This document shows, piece after piece, positions 46,009 to 57,256 of a DNA stretch of 64,000 bases. The notes below the pieces were generated by a model. That model had not been told where the DNA came from and searched no databases. It was given only the letters and a program-made list of their open reading frames with translations. Numbering within the stretch: the first letter of the stretch is position 1; every line of letters starts with the position of its first letter. Made by a program: the position numbers and the translations under genes. The stretch covers positions 8,751,201 through 8,815,200 of the forward strand of contig OW203984.1 in assembly GCA_934047225.1 (NCBI GenBank). The letters are read 5' to 3'. The DNA comes from Ypsolopha sequella. Its lineage: Eukaryota > Arthropoda > Insecta > Lepidoptera > Ypsolophidae.

Positions 46009-47906
46009 TTAACCCTTAAATCTCGAAAAAAAGCCTGCCCTTCACATTACATTTCAAATAATATTTGAAAGTAGTCTAATCTAGAAAAAAATAAATAATT
46101 ACATATACAAATAAAGGTATATATTTTTAATGTCTTTAATGTAGTACGAGATGTTTTTTACTTATTGTTATTGTAAATTATGACTAGAATTTTGCGGTTC
46201 GCCACAGATTGCAACTACAATCCATCAAACGTCAACGTTTTGCCTTCTGTTCAAAAAGTAAAATTTCCTAGCAACGCATTAAAGAGATACATAAAACAGA
46301 CTAAAGTCAGAATTAACCTGAGCTCCAGTGACGTCATCATTAAACAAGGAGGAACAGTTACAGCGGGTTAATGTTCATGCAAAATTACATCACAGACTGT
46401 TAGGTAACAAGTACACCAGGTGAACATCCGTGTTCTCGGCAGGAAAGAAGTAATAAATTGGGTAAGGGCAGAGTTGTGATATTAGGAAGGCAATCAAATA
46501 TTTGCACTCTTACATACTAGGTGCATTTGTGACGATCTTATTAATCTTAATCTAAAATAATTAATCTTGAATTAATTTTAATTCAAGAATAGTGTTACAA
46601 GTTTCACCAAGTGCCGACAATCGCAAGTATAAATTTTGTTATTCATCAATGAGCTGACACGAAAGCTCATAGATATGTAAACAAGTGTATACTGTACTAG
46701 TGTACAGTATTTATGTCATCTGTTTCGCAGAAATTTTAAATTTAATTATCGTTATAAAGGACCTTTTAGATTCGGAAAATTCCGCAACTCTTTTGTCACA
46801 CACAAGTCCACACAACTCGTTACGTGTTGCACATTTACCGAGCACGGCAACACTTATCGCCTACATGACTAGTACTTGACCGCTTTATTTTAACCCGCAT
46901 CCGCTTTCCACGGCATGGACTAAGAGATAGCTGATTGTACAACTTTATATATTTGGTGGTTAGTTTATGCTATAAAAATAAAAAAACACTCAAGTAAGCG
47001 AATCGAAAACATCTTAAAGCAATCAACCAGGCGGCCCCTTAAATAAACATAAGGTATTTTTAAAATAAAACATTTTAAGGTCTCTTGAATTTCATGAAAT
47101 CTTAGTTTTCATTTAGATTTTTCTATTATAAATGACCTTATTGAATAAACAAAAGGTCAATCCTCGATGAGGGCTCTTCAGCCGTCTCCAAGCCCACGTA
47201 TACCACCCATTCCCACTCGAGCTCAAAGCGATCTCAATAATAAAGGTGCCGGTGGAAACTCATCGGGAGTCGCAGCGCGTTAATAATTCATGAACATGGT
47301 TAAAGATACCGCCGTCTTAGACATCTCTTGTCGAAGTCGCTATTGCATTGAAATTAGCACGAGAATGCCTTGATTTGTGGGACTAGCACCGTGTTCGTGC
47401 GTTTACATACTGCTCGTCAGTGCTCGTGTCTGCCTCAGCATCGCACACTTAGCCCCCGTCATCGCTTACACACGCTTTTGAAGGGTAGTTTAGAGCTAGA
47501 GATACATTATATATTTATCTTAAACGTATTTTGTTTCGGGTTAGCTTGTGTACGGTTGCCTGTAGATCAAGCTATCTATTTTTGTTTAATTTTAACTAAT
47601 GATGATTATTATCGAATTGAATGAAACTTGAGGATAAAAGATGATTATTGCAAAACGGCTCATCTCAATAACTGGTCGGCTATCCCGATCAAAAAGAGCT
47701 ATTTTGCAATTATCAATGATGATTATGTGTATCGGCAGAGTAAATATATTTATAGAGTTTATATAAATTATATTATAAATTTTTTTTCTATACCTAATTT
47801 AATTTATAGGTAAGTTTTTCTTCTAGGGTTTTGCATTTTATTATTTTATTTTAACATATTTATTGGTAGGTAATTATAATTAAGATTGTTTTAGTTTTGT
47901 AATAAA
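46009..47906. other. No gene recognised
   Basis: AT-rich; open frames at 46180-46371, 46685-46879 and 47370-47624 have no recognisable motifs. Confidence 0.4.
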
Positions 47907-48053
47907 GCCGATTCTAAAGGCTTTAATTTAGTTTTAGTGCTGTCAAAACTATATTTCTTTTGATACAAAATAGTCCTTAAAACTAAAGCTAATTAGGATT
48001 AGAAGCTAAATTTCTTTGCAAAATTTTAAGCTTTGACAGCACTTCAAAATCGG
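47907..48053. mobile_element. Short MITE related to the 2274-3240 element
   Basis: Left AGCCGATTCTAAAGGCTTTA then TTAGTGCTGTCAAAACT; right TTTGACAGCACTTCAAAATC then GGCT. The GGCTTTAATTT and AGTGCTGTCA boxes are shared with the termini at 2274 and 3240. Confidence 0.6.
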
Positions 48054-48092
48054 CTAATTGTCATTGAATTTGTTGTTTATGAATTAATACTT

Positions 48093-48279
48093 TATAGAGT
48101 AGTGAATCTTGGTACTAACGCTCAGATTCGAACGCACACACGCAGACGCGTGCTCTACATGCCACCGCACTGAGATTTGTATGGAGTCCCAACCGAACTT
48201 CGCTTAGGCGGCGTATAGAGCACGCATCTGTATGCGTGAGTTTGAATCAGAGCGTTTTAACAAGATTCACTACTCTATA
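48093..48279. repeat. Inverted repeat whose arms are tRNA-like
   Basis: Arms TATAGAGTAGTGAATCTTG and CAAGATTCACTACTCTATA bound 187 bp. Within the left arm (minus strand): GTGGCATGTAGAGCACGCGT and GTGCGTTCGAATCTGAGCGT resemble A and B boxes. The right arm (plus strand) has GGCGTATAGAGCACGCATC and GAGTTTGAATCAGAGCG. Two diverged tRNA-like units lie in inverted orientation. Confidence 0.6.
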
Positions 48280-48530
48280 CATAATTTACTCTGGTATTAT
48301 AGGTGAGAGCGCTTGGTGTGACCGCCATTGTGGTTTAGTGACTACTAGTTCTCGACAACTATTCCGGATCAACGCAATCGACATAAATAACATGTTTCAC
48401 ACCCTGGAGGATTCACATCACAGACCACTCCCAATAGACATCCCATATAGGGCAATTTCTTTTAGTAAGATATTAGCAAAATTGGACCTATATAATACTA
48501 TACAATCAAAACCAGTGTTAGTTGCGACCA

Positions 48531-48693
48531 GCGGGTCTACCGCGTAATTCTGATTTTCATCAACATCAACTTGAGATTAAAATTTGCCGTGCGTGCAAAA
48601 GAGATGGCATGTTAGGCGGGTGTCGTCGCACGCACGTCAAATTTCAATCTCAAGTTGATGTTGATGAAAGTCAGAATTACGCGGTAGACCCGC
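48531..48693. mobile_element. Hairpin MITE, GCGGGTCTACC family, copy 3
   Basis: Best copy: GCGGGTCTACCGCGTAATTC / GAATTACGCGGTAGACCCGC ends and long arms (TTTCATCAACATCAACTTGA and TCAAGTTGATGTTGATGAAA). 163 bp. Confidence 0.9.
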
Positions 48694-49109
48694 TGATCTC
48701 TGACTAAACGTAATAAAACTGCAATTGTTTCACGCTTTTCACTATATTGTGATTTCACTCTGATGATCAACATATATTTATATTTATTTTTATGCATAGG
48801 CTTTTTTTAAACTCACTTTTTTCGTGTAGAAAGGTATATGAAACTATTGCTAATAAATCCTAAAGCCAAATAAAATTAACGTAACCTTTACAAATAAAAT
48901 CTTGAATAGGGAATGTCTATTTTGGGTATTTTTTTATTCATGAAAAACAGGGGGAGAATCTTCACTCTGATCTATTAAGACTAAATTTCTTGATAACTTA
49001 CGATTTTCTCAGATAGTGAATTCTTTTTCCACTAGATGGCGCTACGTATATCTACATCAAGAGAACTTTTAAAGATTTTACAATGTATAATTCGCATAGA
49101 TTAAATTAT
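48694..49109. other. No gene recognised
   Basis: AT-rich DNA. Confidence 0.4.
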
Positions 49110-49515
49110 GTTAAGGTGTGTTTATTCGAAAACCATTTCGAGATTTAAGTTTAATAAGCCGTATTTTAGAACTTGTCGTCTGATGAGTATTTTTACGAAA
49201 AAGCTGCAACTTCCATTTGCCTTCGTGTGACGTCACTTGAGAAATGGCTGTTTAGAAATGTGTCCTTTGCTATGAAGATAAATTTATAACAATTTGCTGC
49301 CCACTGATTTGACAGCTGGATGACAGATGAGTAGACAAACAGAGACAGACCGCTTTTTTTATAAGCAATAATCACACATCAAAATCAGTATATTGTCTAA
49401 AGTTCTCGAGTGACGTCATATCGGACAATTCTTTTAAAAATCATAAAAATAACGGTTCATTTTTTTAACAAAATAATGAAATTCATTAGAAAATTGTGTC
49501 CTAAAATTGCGTATA
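49110..49515 (-). repeat. Dispersed repeat family B, copy 3 (reversed)
   Basis: Reverse complement of 11521-11980: TTAAGGTGTGTTTATTC, GAAAACCATTTCGAGATTTA, GTGACGTCACTTGAG, GACAGATGAGTAGACA, GAGTGACGTCATATCGGAC. About 400 bp. Confidence 0.78.
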
Positions 49516-49775
49516 TTCTATATAAAAAAAAAAACTGGGATGAACTGCTAGATACGGCTACTACATTGTGGACCGCATGGGGTCTATGCAGAAGAAGTCG
49601 CATGTAAAAGTATGTTATAAAGTGGGTATGTATCTAGCATTTTCACTTATTCCCAATTTGATGTACAAACAAAACATAGGACAGCGATAAATTGAATATG
49701 ACAGAATAAACGAATTGATATTTTGTCGCCCACGTTAAAACATTTTACATATAAAGCTTGGTTTTCAACATAAGC
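49516..49775. other. No gene recognised
   Basis: AT-rich DNA. Confidence 0.4.
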
Positions 49776-50700
49776 GAAATAGTATATTTCATTACGAGTG
49801 CGGAAAGCCTGTCATTGCAAAGAGTTCCGACAAATGTCTACCCGAGCCGAGGCGCAGCCGAAGGTGAGGGTTGACAGTCGGAACAAGTTGCAATGACGGT
49901 TCCGCACGTGTACTGAACAACTATTTTTAATACAGTTGCGAAAAAATTAAGCAATTTAATAAAATAACAAAAACACAATAAACTCAACTAACTAATACTC
50001 CACGCAATAAATTCGTCGTATGTAGATATGTAGCGACTTTTTGACTTCTCCGAAGCATTTTGTGCAATTATACTGAGTTCCGGTGGTGTCAATTCAAATA
50101 AAATATCGTCGAAATTACTCATTTTGTGCAACAAACAACTAAACCCGCAAAGAAAATTTTTGGAAAATGGCGCCAACCGTAAAAGAATATGAGCAGAGAT
50201 TTTTTTTTTGTTTTCTTCACCCATTCTGGCTAGGCAAAGAGAACTATGCCCATACAGCCAAGTCTTCAGTAGAATTTTTTTATTGATATGAAATGAAAAT
50301 GAAATTTAATGAGATGAAATGAAATGAAACCTAACCTAACTCATTGAATCAAATCATTAAATCTGATATTGAAACAAAATAGTAGCTTCTTTTTAGAAAT
50401 ATTTGCATGAATCATAAAAACTTCTTGGATTTTTTTTTGTAAAAACTTCGTGGTTGGTTTTTTTCTTTTTAATAGACAATATTTTGACAGTTGGGAAAGA
50501 GAATGCACGAGTTCGGAAAAGGTAAAGAAAAAGCTCGAGTATGTAATAGCCCACATCCCGAACGCTATACGTCCCTGCAATACGCCACTTTTTGAGCAAC
50601 TGTATTAAAAAAGCTTTTAAAACAATTATTTTTGGTGTCCGACACGAGAACGCTTCGGGAGCACTCAAATTGTTTTAAAATAATATTGAGTCTATGTATT
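49776..50700 (-). mobile_element. Palindrome-led element J with Crypton-like recombinase fragment
   Basis: Left palindrome about 49790-49920 (TGCGGAAAGCCTGTCATTGC with GCAATGACGGTTCCGCA; centre CGAGCCGAGGCGCAGCCG). The inner domain is bounded by TTTTTAATACAGTTGC (49924) and GCAACTGTATTAAAAAA (about 50597). A second GC-rich palindrome-like segment (GACACGAGAACGCTTCGGGA) lies at about 50640. The inner domain carries the frame at 49988-50122. Architecture as in elements F and I. Confidence 0.6.
49988..50122 (-). pseudogene. N-terminal fragment of Crypton-like tyrosine recombinase
   Basis: A minus-strand ATG at 50122 opens a 44-residue peptide: MSNFDDILFELTPPELSII, AQNASEKSKSRY, ISTYDEFIAW, then SIS and a stop. 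The pattern K-S-K-x-R-Y-x3-Y-x2-F-x2-W is that of the N-terminal helical domain of insect Crypton-type tyrosine recombinases (typically LLPxKSKxRYExxYxxFxxW), which bind DNA ahead of the catalytic domain. The catalytic part (Arg, His-x-x-Arg, Tyr) is absent. The frame can be extended upstream to 50224 without a stop, but the family match starts at 50122. This is a relic, not a functional enzyme. Confidence 0.55.
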
Positions 50701-50775
50701 GAGTAAAATAAACTATAAGCGAATAAGGAAATAATATTATAGATGATGTAATCATAGACTGCTGTCACTAATCAT

Positions 50776-50937
50776 GGGCTCTACCGCGTAATTCTCATTT
50801 GTATCAACTTCAAGCAAATGCATGCGAAATTCAACGCGTGCAAAAGAGATGTCATGTTAGGCGGGCGTCGTCGCACGCACGTCAAATTTCAATCTCAAGT
50901 TGATGTTGATGAAAATGAGAATTACGCGGTAGACCCA
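50776..50937. mobile_element. Hairpin MITE, GCGGGTCTACC family, copy 4
   Basis: GGGCTCTACCGCGTAATTCT ... GAATTACGCGGTAGACCC, with the same internal CATGTTAGGCGGGCGTCGTC as other copies. Confidence 0.85.
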
Positions 50938-50947
50938 CATATCATCA

Positions 50948-51217
50948 TATACAAGCTGACTTTTTGATCATCGTCCAAATTCATACTGGTGGCTTGGTAA
51001 GTGATCAGTATCATTGATCAATAATAATTTTTGTAAAATTCGTAAAATGAAATTTCGACTTCCCAAAGTGATTTACTCGGAACTGGAAGTGATTTTTTAT
51101 GGGAAGCCGAAATTTCATTTTACAAATTTCACAAAAATTGTTATTGATCCAAGATACTGATCACTTATCAAGCCTCCAGTATAAATTTGGACGATGATCA
51201 ACAAGTCACCTTGTATA
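50948..51217. mobile_element. 270-bp near-complete palindrome (MITE)
   Basis: TATACAAGCTGACTTTTTGA / TCAACAAGTCACCTTGTATA ends and continuous pairing through TCATCGTCCAAATT, AAGTGATCAGTATC, AAAATGAAATTTCG and TTCCCA, leaving a loop of about 35 bases. Only 10 bp from the preceding MITE. Confidence 0.88.
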
Positions 51218-51300
51218 TAAAAAGAGAAGTCCTGACTGACTCACTCATTCACTGACTCATCAACGCACAGCGGACCTTGGATCTAGAAAGCTTTAAAGGT
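51217..51300 (+). repeat. CTGACTGACTCA-type repeat fragment
   Basis: AAGTCCTGACTGACTCACTC, CATCAACGCACAGC, TCTAGAAAGCTTT as in 5428-5490. Confidence 0.5.
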
Positions 51301-51837
51301 TAGCCAATTGAAATTCTTAGTCTTAAAGATTTAAAGCTTCAGTTGTTGAATACAATTTCTTGTTATCTTATCTTTCAAGCTTTTTGTCTTGGAGAAGGGT
51401 GGGTGAGCTGTGGCCACAAATTAGACGACGATGGTCAGTGGACCTGCCCAAAGTAAAAACAGTTAGAAAACAGTGAAGGCGACTGGCAAAGACCAGAATA
51501 GATGGTGAAATAATTAACTTTATTTTCAGAAGTAAAATACCAGACTGCGAGAAATAATCTTCCAAGTTGGAAGAAAAATCCTTCGTTATTCACTCATAAT
51601 TGTTTATATATCTCCATCCCATCATATTATTTTCAAAAAATATATTTTCAGACCAATTTTCCTTCTAAATGTTTACTTTCTAACTTCACCGCGTAAGTGA
51701 AACTTACCAGTAAGTACGCTTTACACTATTTTTTATCTTTTTTTAATCCAATTTTTTACCTAACCATTTCCTTCAACAATAACCATCCGAGTCAAAAGGG
51801 AAAGAAACATATAAAAAAGCCGTTTACCTTCTGATAC
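51301..51837. other. No gene recognised
   Basis: AT-rich DNA; frame at 51368-51565 (minus) without motif. Confidence 0.4.
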
Positions 51838-52312
51838 AAAAAAAAAAACCGGCCAAGTGCGAGTCAGACTCGCGTACCTAGGTTTCCGTATTGTGGATGA
51901 TAAATTTAATTTTGTCAAAATAGATGCAATTATATATTTTTACAATCAGCTTTTCAACACCTGCAATATGGGATTGTATTTTTATAAAATATTTTTTAAA
52001 TTTTATTTTACTTCTCTTTTGATATTTTCTCATTTGTGCTCAATTTTTTTAAAATGCTTTAACTTTCCTGTAAGTGGCTGGTCAATCTATGATTGACATT
52101 TTTTTCACATTTTTCGGTTTACCAGTTTCGTAAATAAGTGGGGGGGGACAGACATATTTAAAAAAAAATCATATTTTTTTACACCGTAATATGTCTTTAT
52201 CTTTCACGGTGCTAAAGTTATGAGGCTGTGACATACAGATGGACGGACGGACAACGGAGTCCCACCATAAAGGTTCCTTTTGTACCTTTTAGGTACTACG
52301 GAACCCTAAAAA
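51838..52312 (+). repeat. GGCCAAGTGCG repeat, 475-bp variant
   Basis: AAAACCGGCCAAGTGCGAGT start, ATGGACGGACGGACAACGGA, TACTACGGAACCCTAAAAAT end. Confidence 0.8.
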
Positions 52313-52810
52313 TGCAACACAAATATGATTCCTATTTAATGGGAGATTTCAAAAGACAGTAGGAATTTGTTTCTTGATTTATGTTCAATGACTTAAACAT
52401 AATAATGGTTGATATATTATGTATATACTTAGTGGTTTTGATTTACGTGCAGCAAGTTTTGAAATCACACCTATCACCATCGTACGCGGAGCATTTCATT
52501 TCAGTATTTCAGCAAATGCGGCGCGTACGATGCTGATCATTATGGAATCAGCTTTATTTACGCAAATATTAGTATTTTGCAAAAAAAAAACTAAGTATTT
52601 AATCATCTTGAATTAAAAACACTTGTACTTATAGTTTCACTTTATTTAATTGATACTTGTCGTTGTTTTACTTTATTTACATGTTAAATCCCAACCGGTT
52701 TCGGATTTTACTCCATTTTCAAGGGAAGATGTTAATTAAAATATTTCACTGACTCCAGGCATTAGCTCTGGGCAACGTAAACAATGATAATGTTGACAGA
52801 AGATATAATT
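52313..52810. other. AT-rich DNA with a short hairpin
   Basis: 52480-52533 forms a hairpin with arms CATCGTACGCGGAGCATTT and AAATGCGGCGCGTACGATG. Otherwise nothing assignable. Confidence 0.5.
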
Positions 52811-53070
52811 AAGGCGCTACGGAAAAAAATCGACACTCTTAGAACTTCTATATCTACTTCGGTAAATAATGTATAATTTTGATAAAATAGTATATTATTT
52901 TTGGAATCTTTCTCTAGGGATCTGTTAAAACAGAAACGCGATTAGAGAATTTCGGCTCGATAGAAAAATTTATTGAAATGACGTCTTTATCGACACCAAT
53001 TCTCCTGGTTTGACAATTTAGAATGACATATGGACTGCAATTATATTTTATTATATGGGTTTTAAGGCTG
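52811..53070 (+). repeat. Dispersed repeat family A, 5' part
   Basis: AAGGCGCTACGGAAAAAAAT, AAACAGAAACGCGATTAGAG and ACATATGGACTGCAATTATA, close to 21040-21300. Confidence 0.78.
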
Positions 53071-53387
53071 CGTATAAACCTGGACAAATTAGTGATTTTG
53101 CCCCCGCATCCCCGCACCTCAACTGTTTGCGCGACCGACCGTCACCGGCCGCGAGCGCTATTTCTTAGCTCCCACGAGCGGTGTGGATCCGCGGTCATTA
53201 ACCCGTGCACGTGCTAGTTTTCAATAATAAGTATAATGCATCTACGATGTATAAAATTCAATCCAGTTGACAAAACGGTTTGTTCGCAATGGAATTTTTT
53301 TGCGTAATTGTGTTTGCATCTAATTTTTATATTTCAAAATTTTATTTTTTGAAAGTCATACTTGCAAAGATAATGATGACGATGATG
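53071..53387. other. Left flank of the satellite, no gene
   Basis: A GC-richer patch at 53100-53210 precedes AT-rich DNA. A short GATGAC/GATGAT run (53371-53388) leads into the satellite. Confidence 0.45.
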
Positions 53388-56175
53388 ATACAACGATACG
53401 TCGATACGTCGATACGCCGATACGTCGATACGCCAATACGTCGATACGACGATACGTCGATACGGGGATACGACGATACGGCAATACGTCGATACGACAA
53501 TACGTTGATACGAGGATACGAGGATACGTCGATACGACGATACGGCAATACGTCGATACGACGATACGTCGATACGATGATACGTCGATACGCCGATACG
53601 TCGATACGACGATACGTCGATACGAGGATACGAGGATACGAGGATACGACGATACGACGATACGGCAATACGTCGATACGACGATACGAGGATACGTCGA
53701 TACGTCGATACGACGATACGTCGATACGACGATACGTCGATACGACGATACGTCGATACGACGATACGTCGATACGCCGATACGTCAATACGTCGATACG
53801 AAGATACGAAGATACGTCGATACGACGATACGTCGATACGCCGATACGTCGATACGTCGATACATTGATACGTCGATATGTCGATACGACGATACGTCGA
53901 TACACCGATACGTCGATACGTTGATATGTCGATACGACGATACGTCGATACGCCGATACGTCGATACGATGATACTTCGATACGAGGATACGACGATACG
54001 ACGATACGGCAATACGTCGATACGTCGATACGAGGATACGTCGATAGGTTGATACGTCGATATGTCGATACGACGATACGTCGATACGCCGATACGTCGA
54101 TACGTGGATACGTTGATACGTCGATATGTCGATACGACGATACGTCGATACGACGATACGAGGATACGTCGATACGATGATACGTCGATACAAGGAAACG
54201 AAGATACGACGATACGTCGATACGTCAATACATTGATACGTCAATATGTCGATACGACGATACGTCGATACACCGATACGTCGATACGTTGATACGTCGA
54301 TATGTCGATACGACGATACGTCGATACGCCGATACGTTGATACGACGATACGTCGATACGAGGATACGACGATACGACGATACGGCAATACGTCGATACG
54401 ACGATACGAGGATACGTCGATACGTCGATACGTCGATACGACGATACGTCGATACGCCGATACGTCAATACGTCGATACGAAGATACGAAGATACGTCGA
54501 TACGACGATACGCCGATACGTCGATACGTGGATACGTTGATACGTCGATATTTCGATACGACGATACGTCGATACGACGATACGAGGATACGTCGATACG
54601 ATGATACGTCGATACAAGGAAACGAAGATACGACGATACGTCGATACGTCAATACATTGATACGTCAATATGTCGATACGACGATACGTCGATACACCGA
54701 TACGTCGATACGTTGATACGTCGATATGTCGATACGACGATACGTCGATACGCCGATACGTCGATACGACGATACGTCGATACGAGGATACGAGGATACG
54801 ACGATACGACGATACGGCAATACGTCGATACGACGATACGTCGATACGACAATACGTCGATACGACGATACGAGGATACGTCGATACGTCGATACGCCGA
54901 TACGTCGATACGTGGATACGTTGATACGTCGATATGTCGATACGACGATACGTCGATACGACGATACGAGGATACGTCGATACGATGATACGTCGATACA
55001 AGGAAACGAAGATACGACGATACGTCGATACGTCAATACATTGATACGTCAATATGTCGATACGACGATACGTCGATACACCGATACGTCGATACGTTGA
55101 TACGTCGATATGTCGATACGACGATACGTCGATACGCCGATACGTTGATACGACGATACGTCGATACGAGGATACGACGATACGACGATACGGCAATACG
55201 TCGATACGACGATACGAGGATACGTCGATACGTCGATACGTCGATACGACGATACGTCGATACGCCGATACGTCAATACGTCGATACGAAGATACGAAGA
55301 TACGTCGATACGACGATACGCCGATACGTCGATACGTGGATACGTTGATACGTCGATATTTCGATACGACGATACGTCGATACGACGATACGAGGATACG
55401 TCGATACGATGATACGTCGATACAAGGAAACGAAGATACGACGATACGTCGATACGTCAATACATTGATACGTCAATATGTCGATACGACGATACGTCGA
55501 TACACCGATACGTCGATACGTTGATACGTCGATATGTCGATACGACGATACGTCGATACGCCGATACGTCGATACGACGATACGTCGATACGAGGATACG
55601 AGGATACGACGATACGACGATACGGCAATACGTCGATACGACGATACGTCGATACGACAATACGTCGATACGACGATACGAGGATACGTCGATACGTCGA
55701 TACAACGATACGTCGATACGACGATACGTCGATACGCCGATACGTCAATACGCCGATACGTCGATACGTCGATACGTTGATACGTCGATATGTCGATACG
55801 ACGATACGTCGATACGCCGATACGTCGATACGAGGAAACGACCATACGACGATACGACGATACGTCGATACGAGGATACGACGATACGTCAATACGACGA
55901 TACGTCGATACGAAGATACGAAGATACGTCGATACGACGATACGTCGATACGACGATACGGCAATACGTCGATACGACGATACATCGATACGAGGATGCG
56001 ACGATACGTCGATACGTTGATACGGCGATACGTCGATACGAAGATACGTCGATACGACGATACGGCCATACGTCGATACGACGATACGTCGATACGTCGA
56101 TACGACGATACGTCGATACGTCGATACGACGATAAGTCGATACGACGATACGTCGATACGACGATACGACGATAC
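53388..56175. repeat. 8-bp CpG-rich satellite, consensus GATACGNC, with higher-order repeats
   Basis: About 349 head-to-tail copies of an octamer GATACGNC, where N is most often T or A, less often C or G, with scattered variants (AATACG, GATATG, GATACA). The variant CAAGGAAACG occurs four times, at 54191, 54615, 54999 and 55423, spaced 424, 384 and 424 bp; all are exact multiples of 8 (53 and 48 units). This gives an 808-bp (101-unit) higher-order unit; 54246-54716 and 55054-55524 appear identical. Every frame on both strands is open because 8 is not divisible by 3 and the unit has no stop, so long frames here (up to 436 codons) are not genes. Confidence 0.97.
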
Positions 56176-56250
56176 GACCACGATCACGATCACGATCACG
56201 ACCACGACCACGATCGCGATCGTGATCGCGATGGCGATGGCGATGGTGAT
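56176..56250 (+). repeat. Hexamer array at the satellite edge
   Basis: The octamer array passes into GATCAC/GACCAC units, then GATCGC, GATGGC and GATGGT units, a 6-bp periodic tract of about 75 bp. Confidence 0.85.
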
Positions 56251-57106
56251 GGTGAGATAAGGTTTTGTTAGTCTCCCAGAGGGGTAGGCAGAGACTACAG
56301 ATTTCCATCTGCTACGATCCAGACACAACTCTTTCGCCTCTTTTACATCCATCAACCATATTTATTGTGATATTAAATTGTAAGCTAAAAAAAATACCTC
56401 AGACGAAAAACATAGCGATATGTCCATTGAGACAACCTTTAGTTCAACATCTTTAATAAAACATGACCTATCTACTTATTTTGTTAAGTAATGGCGTACC
56501 TTTGCATTACTTTCATCCACTGCTTTATTTTCACTCGTAAAACATTTTTATTCCATTTTTTACATTGGTTGCATTTATTTCCCATGTTTCAAATTACGAG
56601 ATTTATTTAAATTACGAAACCGGGACGTCGAGAGCGCAAAAACGTAGCCCTCCCGTCTCAACGGAGCGATCACAACTGACCGACGGGTGAGTGACGAAAC
56701 AAAGCATGGAACAAAAAGCGCGTGCGACCGAGATATCTTGTCGCCGCCTTGTCTCAGAATAAATCGACGTAAGCGCCAATTCTTAGATGTTAAATTAAAT
56801 GAAAACGAAACAGAATTATTCAAAATCCCCGTGCAATTATACGGGGTCATTTGTTTTCTTATTTTTAATACAAATTTCAAGGCAAACTGTTTTAAGAAAG
56901 GTCCTTTAACACTCGAAAAACATGAAATATAGAGGTAACTTCGTAATTTTTTTCTATCGAGCGAACTTAAAGCTTTTGCGTTTTTGCTTCTGCACGAATA
57001 TCAGCCCTATAGTCTATTATCTATATTATTTTTATTAAACCGATTGACCAAGTTACACAATGTTTTATGCTCATTTGAAATTGTGCATCTGACATTATAC
57101 CGACCC
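56251..57106. other. Right flank of the satellite, no gene recognised
   Basis: 56255-56350 carries GTCTCCCAGAGGGGTAGGCA and CTACGATCCAGACAC, a motif set I associate with lepidopteran dispersed repeats. Beyond it, 56600-56780 is GC-richer but unrecognised. Confidence 0.45.
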
Positions 57107-57256
57107 TTAACAGTGTCTAGAACCTGGTTAAACGAAATTTTGATAGCATTTTTAGTACATTTTATATTAATAAAAAACCGACTTTTTGCTACTTTTCCAC
57201 GAATCCGTCTTTCTCGAACTGAGTGTTTTTTCGCATATGGAGTAACAGGGACGCTA
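57107..57256 (+). repeat. Dispersed repeat family A, 3' part
   Basis: CTAGAACCTGGTTAAACGAA, AGTACATTTTATATTAATAA, GCATATGGAGTAACAGGGAC match the end of 21040-21441. Confidence 0.75.

Noticed and set aside
50329..50340. CCTAACCTAAC, two units of the insect telomere repeat
   Set aside because: Two units are expected by chance and follow a GAAAT-rich simple stretch; no longer array is present.
53342..54652. A 436-codon minus-strand frame and several other long frames on both strands
   Set aside because: They lie entirely in the GATACGNC array, where all six frames lack stops by arithmetic. The peptides are pure 8-residue cycles.
53388..56175. CRISPR array
   Set aside because: Units are contiguous octamers without unique spacers.
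55273..56355. A 360-codon minus-strand frame starting in unique DNA and entering the satellite
   Set aside because: Only the first about 35 codons are outside repeats, with no recognised motif; the length comes from the array.
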